In this document: positions 7,210-13,349 of the stretch, piece by piece | Layout: every line of letters begins with the position of its first letter | Numbering within the stretch: position 1 is the first letter of the stretch | NCBI GenBank assembly: GCA_038222915.1 | Contig: JBBRHH010000074.1 | Span: 1-15,446, forward strand | Source: JBBRHH01 sp038222915 | GTDB lineage: Bacteria; Planctomycetota; Phycisphaerae; Tepidisphaerales; Tepidisphaeraceae | Reading direction: 5' to 3' | Length of the DNA stretch: 15,446 nucleotides | Program-made: the position numbers and the translations under genes | The notes under the pieces: model-generated | Database searches by the model: none | Told to the model about the DNA's origin: nothing | Seen by the model: only the letters and a program-made list of their open reading frames with translations

Positions 7210-8526
7210 TTACAGCACGAGCTGGAACTGAGCTCGGAGGAGAATTTCGGTGTGGCCATCGTTGGCGATCACATCCGAGAGATCGTCGGCGATCGGTGCG
7301 CCCTTGGGAAGGTAGACGGCTTCCACGGTGAACTTGGCATTGTGCTTGTGCATGTAATAGTTCACACCAGCGGTGAACTCGGTCACGTTGCGCGTGCCTG
7401 GGGCGGTCTTCTTGTCGAAGTGCGTCCAGTCAAAACGCCCGAACGCTTCCCACTGCTTGTTCAGCAGATACCCGGCCTGGGCCATGACGCCGAAGTTGTA
7501 CGAATCGCCGCCTGGGCCATTGTGGACCCAGTCGCCAATGTATGCGCCATAGACGCTGAGCGGGCCGGTTTCCCATTGCCCGTCGACGGTGTGACGCCAG
7601 TCATCGCGACTGCCGGTCTCGGTGACGTCAAGGCCGCCGCCGACAACGAGCATATCCTTGTCGTTGCCCAGTGCGGTGAAATCGTCGTACTGGTTCCAGT
7701 TGCCGAAGAGCTTGTATTCGGCGCGGCCTGCCAAACCGAAGTTCGGGCCGACCACAGTCGGATCGCCGTTGTTGTTCTGGAAGTTTGTGTTCTGAGAGCC
7801 AATGCCATCGGTGAAGGCGACTTCCGCGCGAAGATCGCCGGCGTTCCAGATCAGGGACACGCCCTGCACCAGGTTCTGGTTGTGCGCCAGGACATCGACC
7901 AGGTAAGACCGTTCGGCCGTCAGCAAACGTGTGTCGCTGATCAGACCTTCATGCGTGAACGGATCTTTGATCTGGCCTGCACGCAGCGCGAACTGATCGT
8001 TGATGCTCCACTTCATCCAGGCTTGTTCGAGATTCAGGTTGCCGCTGTGCTGAAGCGTGTTCCACAGGAACAAATATTCGATGTTGTTGTAGAGCTTCCC
8101 GTCGAGGCCGAACTTCAGCCGGCGGATCTCAAATCCGTCGTCGGTCGTGTCGGCCGTGCCGCCGCCCTTGCCGTCCTTCGCGTAGTTGGCAACATAACGT
8201 GGCATGAACTGAATCCACGGGTGCAGCGAAAAATCGCCGTTGGCGCTCTGGATGACGAATCCTTTCGTATCGTCATACCCGGCCATCCCGCCGGTCAAAG
8301 CCATGGACTTGCTGCGCGCATCGGCGTCTTTCATTACGCTGTCGATGGTGGCGCTGACTTCTGCCTGGCTGGCAGCCGTCTTTCCTTCGAGGTTGTCCAC
8401 TTTCGCCTGCAGCGCCTTGACCTGAGCCGCCAGGTCCTGCGTTGTCGCAGTGTCCGCGCCACGGGCCGCTGTCGAAAGCCCGAGCGCAACGCTCGCAGCA
8501 ATCATCAGGGGTTTCAAACTTGCCAT
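7210..8526 (-). CDS. OprO/OprP-like outer-membrane porin, copy 1
   Basis: This is a 438-residue beta-barrel porin. It has a signal peptide (residues 1 to about 23, ending AARG|A) and then a short coiled coil (QDLAAQVKALQAKVDNLEG, about 30-48), as in porins with an N-terminal periplasmic stalk. The barrel begins around residue 88 with GFVIQSANGDFSLHPWIQFMPRY, which resembles the phosphate-selective porin O/P family (PF07396). Later barrel marks are DGFEIRRLKFGLDG, GQIKDPFTHEG, FGRFDWTHFDKK and EFTAGVNYYMHKH. The last residue is Leu (QFQLVL) rather than the terminal Phe of many proteobacterial porins. ATG 8526 has AAGGAG 7 nt upstream. A paralogue of very similar sequence lies upstream on the same strand. 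Phosphate or another anion is the family expectation; specificity is not shown here. Confidence 0.88.
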   Translation of the reverse strand: MASLKPLMIAASVALGLSTAARGADTATTQDLAAQVKALQAKVDNLEGKTAASQAEVSATIDSVMKDADARSKSMALTGGMAGYDDTKGFVIQSANGDFSLHPWIQFMPRYVANYAKDGKGGGTADTTDDGFEIRRLKFGLDGKLYNNIEYLFLWNTLQHSGNLNLEQAWMKWSINDQFALRAGQIKDPFTHEGLISDTRLLTAERSYLVDVLAHNQNLVQGVSLIWNAGDLRAEVAFTDGIGSQNTNFQNNNGDPTVVGPNFGLAGRAEYKLFGNWNQYDDFTALGNDKDMLVVGGGLDVTETGSRDDWRHTVDGQWETGPLSVYGAYIGDWVHNGPGGDSYNFGVMAQAGYLLNKQWEAFGRFDWTHFDKKTAPGTRNVTEFTAGVNYYMHKHNAKFTVEAVYLPKGAPIADDLSDVIANDGHTEILLRAQFQLVL

Positions 8527-8640
8527 ATCGTTTCTCCTTCCCAAGAGTGGGAACTTAATCGCCGAAGGCCGGCAAGAGCCCGTTGGCGAAAACCGTATGT
8601 CGGCTGGGCAACATGCCTCAGCCTGGCCACTCTTGTTTTC
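8527..8640 (-). promoter_or_regulatory. Conserved 5' leader of porin copy 1, candidate structured RNA
   Basis: The roughly 100 nt before the ATG are strikingly like the leader of porin copy 2. Shared blocks lie at 8567-8589 (GGC(C/T)GGCAAGAGCC then GGCGA, plus strand) and 8599-8623, a 25-mer with 22 matches. Between them, spacer sequence differs. Short hairpin-like units of GGC/GCC pairing recur (GGCATGTTGCC and GGCTCTTGCC on the coding strand). The AAGGAG ribosome site and the next 7 nt are identical. I match it to no riboswitch class I know. The rest of the 409-bp gap (8641-8935) holds the promoter region and two hairpins, no gene. Confidence 0.45.
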
Positions 8641-8685
8641 CTGAGCAGCCTGATCGACTCCGCAGGTCGACGTACTTGGTACATC

Positions 8686-8694
8686 GTTAAGATT
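8686..8694 (-). promoter_or_regulatory. Shared AATCTTAAC element upstream of porin copy 1
   Basis: AATCTTAAC on the coding strand recurs exactly upstream of porin copy 2 (10504-10512). Here it ends a series of loosely similar hexamers (TTCAAG, TTCATG, CTTAAC) at 10-11 bp steps, as in tandem activator sites. It may be a promoter or operator element; no factor is assigned. Confidence 0.25.
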
Positions 8695-8826
8695 GCATGA
8701 ATATCTTGAACTACATGTGGAATAAACGTCAGAACCGGATCGTTTTCTAACGTCCAGTAATATCGCAATATACGATGGCGGCGTAGCCACCACTGACGCA
8801 GGCGGTGTTTGGATCCATCAATGACG

Positions 8827-8852
8827 CGAGCCGGGTGAAGTCACCCGGCTCG
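8827..8852 (-). terminator. Inter-porin hairpin 1 (second of a tandem pair downstream of porin copy 2)
   Basis: The arms CGAGCCGGGTGA and TCACCCGGCTCG form a perfect 12-bp inverted repeat around AG. It is nearly the same element as the hairpin at 8875-8904. It lies about 84 nt past the end of porin copy 2 on the coding strand. No T-tract follows, so Rho-independent termination is uncertain; 3'-end protection is also possible. Confidence 0.5.
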
Positions 8853-8874
8853 TCCGCATCAAAGCTGATAACGC

Positions 8875-8904
8875 CGCAGGCCGGGTCAAGTGACCCGGCC
8901 TGCG
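8875..8904 (-). terminator. Inter-porin hairpin 2 (first of a tandem pair downstream of porin copy 2)
   Basis: The arms CGCAGGCCGGGTCA and TGACCCGGCCTGCG form a perfect 14-bp inverted repeat around AG. It begins 32 nt after the porin copy 2 stop on the coding strand, a usual place for a terminator, but no U-run follows. Relative to the other hairpin a G-C pair has become C-G, keeping the stem intact. Confidence 0.55.
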
Positions 8905-8935
8905 TTGATTGGAAAGGATGATGTGGCGAAACCAG

Positions 8936-10264
8936 TTACAGCAGAAGCTGCAACTGGGCACGCAGAAGAATCTCCGTGTGGCCATCGTTGGCAATCACGT
9001 CGCTGCCATCGTCCTTCGTCGGTGCACCCTTCGGAAGATAGGTGGCATCAACGGTGAACTTGGCGGCATGCTTGTGCAGGTAGTAATTGACGCCGGCCGT
9101 GAACTCGGTCACGTTGCGCAGACTGCCTGGAGCCGTCTTCTTATCAAAATGCGTCCAGTCAAAGCGCCCGAACACTTCCAACTGCTTGCTCAGCAGGTAA
9201 CCGGCCTGGATCTGAGCACCAAAATTGTACGCATCGCCGTTGGCGCTGTTGTGAACCCAGTCACCAAGGTATGCAGCGTAAATGCTCAGCGGACCAGTCT
9301 CCCACTGCGCGTCGGCGGTGTGACGCCAGTCATCCTGGTCGCCGGTTTCGGTCACGTCAAAACCGCCGCCGACAACCAGCAGGTCCTTTTCATTGCCAAG
9401 GGCGGTGAAATCGCTGTACTGCTTCCAATCGCCGAACAGCTTGTAATCAACCCGGCCGGAGAACCCGAAATTCGGGCCCGTGATCGTCGGATCGCCGTTG
9501 TTGTTCTGGAAGTTGGTGTTGGCTGAGCCAATGCCGTCAATGAACGCGACTTCAGCACGAATCGGGGCATCTTTGCCCCCGTCCCAGATCAGCGTCACGC
9601 CTTGAACGAAGTTGTCGCCCTTGCCGATGACGTCATCAAGATAGGAACGTTCAACCGCAAGGAGATTCTTCGAACTGGTCAAGCCTTCATGCGCGAACGG
9701 ATCTTTAAACTGACCAACGCGTGTCGCGAACTGGTCCGCAAAGCGATACTTGGCCCATGCTTCCTCGAGAACCAGACTGCCGCTGTGGCGATCGGTCGCC
9801 CAGAGGAACAAATAATCGATGTTTCCAAACAACTGCCCGTCAAAGCCCAGCTTCAGCCGGCGAATTTCGAAGCCATCGTCGGTGCTGTCCTTCGTTCCGC
9901 CGTTCTTGCCATCCTTGGTGAAGTTGGCGACATAGCGCGGCATGAACTGCACCCAAGGATGCAGCGTGAAATCGCCATTCGCGCTCTGGATGACGAATCC
10001 CTTCGCATCGTCGTAACCGGCCATCCCACCGGTCAACGCCATCGACTTGCTGCGCGCATCGGCGTCTTTCATGACGCTGTCGATCGTCGCGCTCACGTCG
10101 GCCTGATTCACGGCCGACTTTCCTTCCAGGCTGTCAACTTTTGCCTGGAGCGCTTTCACCTGAGCTGCAAGATCCTGGGTCGTGCTGGCGTCGTCAGCGC
10201 GCGCCACGGACGAGAGTCCGAGCGCCACGCCCGCCGCAATCATCAGAGGTCTCATACTTGCCAT
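8936..10264 (-). CDS. OprO/OprP-like outer-membrane porin, copy 2
   Basis: This 442-residue paralogue of the neighbouring porin has the same layout. A signal peptide covers residues 1-23 (ARA|DD), a coiled-coil stalk (QDLAAQVKALQAKVDSLEG) follows, and the O/P-type barrel starts at GFVIQSANGDFTLHPWVQFMPRY. By eye roughly 70% of positions match copy 1. Differences cluster in presumed loops. Examples are a GKDAPI insertion near the LIWDGG strand, TSSKNLLAVERS against ISDTRLLTAERS, and FADQFATRVGQFKDP against INDQFALRAGQIKDP. It ends QLQLLL, again without a terminal Phe. The ATG and its ribosome site (AAGGAG, 7 nt spacing) are identical in context to copy 1. Each copy has its own leader and the two are separated by hairpins, so they may be transcribed independently. 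A divergent cytochrome gene lies 341 bp upstream. Confidence 0.88.
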   Translation of the reverse strand: MASMRPLMIAAGVALGLSSVARADDASTTQDLAAQVKALQAKVDSLEGKSAVNQADVSATIDSVMKDADARSKSMALTGGMAGYDDAKGFVIQSANGDFTLHPWVQFMPRYVANFTKDGKNGGTKDSTDDGFEIRRLKLGFDGQLFGNIDYLFLWATDRHSGSLVLEEAWAKYRFADQFATRVGQFKDPFAHEGLTSSKNLLAVERSYLDDVIGKGDNFVQGVTLIWDGGKDAPIRAEVAFIDGIGSANTNFQNNNGDPTITGPNFGFSGRVDYKLFGDWKQYSDFTALGNEKDLLVVGGGFDVTETGDQDDWRHTADAQWETGPLSIYAAYLGDWVHNSANGDAYNFGAQIQAGYLLSKQLEVFGRFDWTHFDKKTAPGSLRNVTEFTAGVNYYLHKHAAKFTVDATYLPKGAPTKDDGSDVIANDGHTEILLRAQLQLLL

Positions 10265-10385
10265 ATCGTTTCTCCTTCCCTTCGCGGGAATATTCTAACA
10301 GCGCCGTCGGCTGGCAAGAGCCTCACGGCGAGCGTTGCTTGTCGACCGGGCAACATGCCACAGCCGAATACCACTTCGTCTCGTG
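10265..10385 (-). promoter_or_regulatory. Conserved 5' leader of porin copy 2, candidate structured RNA
   Basis: This is the counterpart of the copy 1 leader, with conserved blocks at 10309-10331 and 10341-10365 and the same AAGGAG site. Similarity extends weakly to about 10390 (CTGAGCAGCC against GTGAACAGCC). The remaining gap up to 10605 should hold divergent promoters for this porin and for the cytochrome gene; I see no ORF in it that looks real. Confidence 0.45.
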
Positions 10386-10503
10386 AACAGCCCTTCGATT
10401 CGCCGTTCACCATTCGCCGAAAGACGATGCTCAAGCTGCATCGAGAGTGCAGCCTCGTACATCTGTTCGCTTTTTTCGGCAGACGGGCAGTCTCGGGATC
10501 ACT

Positions 10504-10512
10504 GTTAAGATT
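10504..10512 (-). promoter_or_regulatory. Shared AATCTTAAC element upstream of porin copy 2
   Basis: This is an exact repeat of the element at 8686-8694. Here CTTAG precedes CTTAAC by 11 bp on the coding strand, hinting at tandem activator binding. The flanks of the two copies otherwise differ, so its retention may reflect function. Evidence is thin. Confidence 0.25.
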
Positions 10513-10605
10513 CCACTAAGGTCGTGGTAATGTCCCTTTCAATATTGCCTCGTTCCACGGTCAGTTTGCAGATCTAATTGAGTTTTCTGGGTTTCGGTTG
10601 AGAAT

Positions 10606-11619
10606 ATGGGGTACCCGATGGCAACAGACTCAGCCGATCTGCAAACCTCGAAGGTATCCGGGCTCGACGGGCTACCACCCAACCCCAGGACGACCCGTCG
10701 ATTCTCGAACCGACGAATCGTGGCACTCGCCACTGCCATCCTGTGCACAGTCGCAATCCTCGCCGCCTACCACTACATCGTCTCCGGCGGCATGATTGCT
10801 CGCCAGAAACCTTCATCGGCCGAGAGTTGGATCGCGAGCCGGCTTCTTGATTTGAGCATTCCGAAAGAAGCGAGGTCGTTGAAAAATCCGCTGGGCACCA
10901 ATGCAGATAGCGCCGATGTTGCCGCCGGATGCAAGCTCTACCAAAGCAACTGCGAAGTCTGTCACGGATACGATGGAAACGGAGCAACAAACGCCGGTGG
11001 TGGGCTCTACCCGCCACCTGTAAGCCTTTCCCCGTCGGCCATCGCCCAGCGCAAGCGCACCGACGGAGAACTGTTCTATTTTATTCGCAATGGCATCCGC
11101 AACACGGGCATGCCGGGCTGGCAACTTCCGGATCAACAGGTTTGGCAGCTTGTCTCGTTCATTCGCAACTTACCTCTGACGGCACCGATGGACGCTGGTC
11201 CCGCTAAGTCGGCCTCGGTTACGGCGCAATACGTCGGCTCGGCCTCCTGCAAAACATGTCACGTCAACATCTACGATCGATGGATTAAAACGCCGATGGC
11301 CAACGTCGTGCGCGATCCACGCGAACACCCGGACGCGATCATTCCCGATCTGTCCATTTCGAACCCTCTCGTAAAATTTACGGTGGCGGATATCGCCCTT
11401 GTCTACGGCAGTAAGTGGAAACAGCGGTACTTCGTTCAAAAAGATCGGCGACGATTATGTCGTCTTCCCGGCTCAGTGGGACGTCACGCACAAAGTCTGG
11501 AAACCGTATTTCGTCAAAGACGACTGGTGGGCTTCCCTCTATCCACCCGACAATTTTCAGCGCCCGACCAGCGCGTTGTGCGACGGCTGTCATTCCGTGA
11601 ATTACAACATCAAGGATAA
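10606..11619 (+). CDS. Membrane-anchored multihaem cytochrome c, 5' part (frameshifted)
   Basis: This is the first part of a nine-haem cytochrome whose reading frame breaks at 11438-11442. A signal-anchor helix covers about residues 37-59. A class I monohaem domain follows at about 105-195, with haem site C116-x-x-C119-H120 and axial Met169 in GMPGW, like cytochrome subunits of terminal oxidases. A second region begins with YVGSASCKTCH (haem site 215-219) and DRWIKTPMANV, typical of the cytochrome c554-like multihaem family. Residues after about K279 (11443-11619) are out of frame and read as unrelated basic sequence before a stop. With one base removed the protein would run on to 12352, 581 residues in all. 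ATG 10606 has no strong ribosome site; ATG 10618 is an alternative. It is divergent from the porins and first of the redox cluster. Confidence 0.82.
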   Translation: MGYPMATDSADLQTSKVSGLDGLPPNPRTTRRFSNRRIVALATAILCTVAILAAYHYIVSGGMIARQKPSSAESWIASRLLDLSIPKEARSLKNPLGTNADSADVAAGCKLYQSNCEVCHGYDGNGATNAGGGLYPPPVSLSPSAIAQRKRTDGELFYFIRNGIRNTGMPGWQLPDQQVWQLVSFIRNLPLTAPMDAGPAKSASVTAQYVGSASCKTCHVNIYDRWIKTPMANVVRDPREHPDAIIPDLSISNPLVKFTVADIALVYGSKWKQRYFVQKDRRRLCRLPGSVGRHAQSLETVFRQRRLVGFPLSTRQFSAPDQRVVRRLSFRELQHQG

Positions 11620-12352
11620 AACGCTCACCGAGTGGAATGTCGGCTGTGAACGATGCCACGGACCGGGCAGCGCGCATGTGAAACAGCCTACCGCCAGCAA
11701 CATCTTGAACCCCGCGCGTCAGAACTATGTCCCGGCCAACGACAACTGTATTCAATGTCATTCTCAAGGCCGCCCTATCGAAAATCCCGTCGCCGGCAAA
11801 TATTACGATTGGCCCGTCGGTTACGACGTTACAAAAAAGCTAAGCGACTTCTGGAAACTCGAGGAGCACAAACTGGGGGACACTTCCTTCACCCATTTTG
11901 CCGATGGAACAGCGCACAAGAACCGCATGCAAGGCAATGATTTTGTCACCAGCCAGATGTACACGCACGGCGTCACCTGCTTCACCTGTCACGATGTGCA
12001 CGGCACCGATTACGCTGGAAGTTTGCGAAAACCCGCGAACGTATTGTGTCTGGATTGCCATGGACCAGGTTCGCCCAATGGACCGCACGCGCAAACAATG
12101 ACGGCCCACACGCATCACAAACCCGATAGCGCCGGCAGCGAGTGCATCTCCTGTCACATGCCCAGGATCGCCCAGACCATCGGCGACGTGAACGTGCGCA
12201 GCCATACGTTTCGCTTCGTAAGCCCTGCGATTAGCGAGGCATCAAAAGTTCCAAACGCCTGCAACGCCTGTCACTCTGACAAATCAACCCAATGGGCGAC
12301 GGACACGCTGAGCGGATGGGCGGAGCGCTCGCCTTGGCGTGTTGGCAAATAA
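11399..12352 (+). CDS. Multihaem cytochrome c, 3' part (frameshifted)
   Basis: This continues the nine-haem cytochrome in the +1 frame. True homology starts near 11443 (IGDDYVVFPAQWDVTHKVWKP), so the TTG at 11399 is only the first start-like codon in this frame. Seven CxxCH haem sites are intact, with the first Cys codon at 11579, 11645, 11747, 11978, 12047, 12143 and 12260. Features such as CERCHGPGSAHV, CFTCHDVHG, CLDCHGPGSP and CISCHMPR fit the c554/NrfA-like periplasmic electron-carrier superfamily. Together with the 5' part this gives one class I haem plus eight multihaem-domain haems. No signal peptide or ribosome site precedes this piece, so alone it could not be exported and loaded with haem. 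All seven motifs are preserved, which argues for a very recent mutation or a sequence error rather than an old pseudogene. Confidence 0.82.
   Translation: MSTAVSGNSGTSFKKIGDDYVVFPAQWDVTHKVWKPYFVKDDWWASLYPPDNFQRPTSALCDGCHSVNYNIKDKTLTEWNVGCERCHGPGSAHVKQPTASNILNPARQNYVPANDNCIQCHSQGRPIENPVAGKYYDWPVGYDVTKKLSDFWKLEEHKLGDTSFTHFADGTAHKNRMQGNDFVTSQMYTHGVTCFTCHDVHGTDYAGSLRKPANVLCLDCHGPGSPNGPHAQTMTAHTHHKPDSAGSECISCHMPRIAQTIGDVNVRSHTFRFVSPAISEASKVPNACNACHSDKSTQWATDTLSGWAERSPWRVGK
11438..11442 (+). other. A5 homopolymer at the cytochrome frameshift
   Basis: Upstream the frame reads GTT CAA AAA GAT. Removing one A gives GTT CAA AAG ATC GGC and joins the two halves into a continuous haem protein (YFVQK then IGDDYVV). 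A one-base insertion in the run, real or from sequencing, is the simplest account. Confidence 0.75.
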
Positions 12353-12464
12353 TGCAGCACGATGCGGCACGCGGGTTGCAGCCTACCAGCCATTCTGGGA
12401 CGGAGACTGGCACCACTCTCCATGCTCGGCGAGTGGCCATCGTGCCCTTTATTGGAGTCGCAAA

Positions 12465-13349
12465 ATGGCACTGCTCGTAAACGAAGCTGAAATTCAACTC
12501 GACAAGATCCCCGCAGTTGGCGACATCGGAACAAAAGTTTCGCTGGCGATTCACGATGCGGTCCTCGCCGGCGGCGATGCCACCCGGAGCGCTGCTGATG
12601 TTCTGCACGGCACGTGGCTTGGCCATCCGCTTCACCCGGTCCTGACCGACATCACCATCGGCGCGTGGGTGCTGGGTGGCGTGTGCGATGCCGTCGGCGC
12701 GGCCACCGATTCCGACGAGGTGCGGAAAATGGGTGATCGTCTTACTGAAATCGGCACCGCCGCCGCCATTCCCACCGCCCTCACCGGCCTGACTGACTTT
12801 TCCACTTTCCCTGAGCCCGCCGCAGTTCCGGCAACCATTCACGGCGCGATGAATATTGTCAATATCGCTCTTTATGGGCTGTCGGTCTGGGAACGCCGGC
12901 GCGGGAATCGCCGCCGCGGCGTTGCGTACTCCGCGACGGCACTGGGGCTCAGTTGCATCTCCGCGTGGCTTGGCGGCGTGCTCGTCTACAAGCACCGTGT
13001 TGGGGTCGACCATCGCGACGACTTCAAGGGCCCCAAAAGATTTACGGTCGTCATGGGGGAAGCCGACCTTCCGCAGCGCAAGCCAACCAAGGCCGAGTTT
13101 GACGGCAAGCCTATTTTGCTCTTTCGCGAAGGCGAGGACGTCTACGCCATCGGCGCAACCTGCAGCCACGCAGGCGGCCCGCTGGACGAAGGGAAGATGG
13201 ACGGATCGTGCGTGGAGTGCCCGTGGCACCATTCGGTCTTTGACATGCGCGACGGACGCGTTGTGCACGGCCCGGCGACGCAGGCGCAACCACTCTTCAA
13301 AGCCCGGATTCGAGCAGGGAACATCGAGATTCGTCTTGAGCGGCCTTGA
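12465..13349 (+). CDS. DUF2231 membrane protein fused to a Rieske [2Fe-2S] domain
   Basis: This is a 294-residue two-domain protein. The N-terminal part (about 47-178) is a DUF2231 membrane domain with the signature LHGTWLGHPLHPVLTDITIGAW and about four hydrophobic helices; conserved histidines in it suggest possible haem or metal binding. The C-terminal part (about 193-291) is a Rieske ferredoxin-like domain with cluster ligands C233-S-H235 and C252-P-W-H255, in CSHAGGPL and CPWHHSVF. It should be an inner-membrane one-electron carrier. ATG 12465 has GGAG 7 nt upstream. The open frame extends back to 12339, but that part looks like non-coding sequence. The gene lies 112 nt after the multihaem cytochrome and its stop overlaps the start of the flavoprotein gene by 4 nt. 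This suggests the three are co-expressed as an electron-transfer set. Confidence 0.9.
   Translation: MALLVNEAEIQLDKIPAVGDIGTKVSLAIHDAVLAGGDATRSAADVLHGTWLGHPLHPVLTDITIGAWVLGGVCDAVGAATDSDEVRKMGDRLTEIGTAAAIPTALTGLTDFSTFPEPAAVPATIHGAMNIVNIALYGLSVWERRRGNRRRGVAYSATALGLSCISAWLGGVLVYKHRVGVDHRDDFKGPKRFTVVMGEADLPQRKPTKAEFDGKPILLFREGEDVYAIGATCSHAGGPLDEGKMDGSCVECPWHHSVFDMRDGRVVHGPATQAQPLFKARIRAGNIEIRLERP

Noticed and set aside
7252..8700. 482-codon plus-strand open frame over porin copy 1, with a similar frame over copy 2 (8909-9526 and 9602-10519)
   Set aside because: The frames look alike only because they mirror the two related porins. The porin strand has signal peptides, ribosome sites and family motifs; the antisense products have none.
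8827..8904. CRISPR-like repeat pair
   Set aside because: There are only two units, each an internal palindrome, with one 22-nt spacer and no cas genes; they are better read as tandem hairpins.
11431..11450. Programmed ribosomal frameshift in the cytochrome gene
   Set aside because: The required shift is +1. The site lacks a typical +1 programmed signal (no rare codon, stop codon or internal Shine-Dalgarno at the slip). A one-base insertion in A5 is simpler.
12339..12464. N-terminal extension of the Rieske protein frame
   Set aside because: The extra 42 residues are Trp/His/Cys-rich with no family match, and a GGAG site sits 7 nt before the ATG at 12465.
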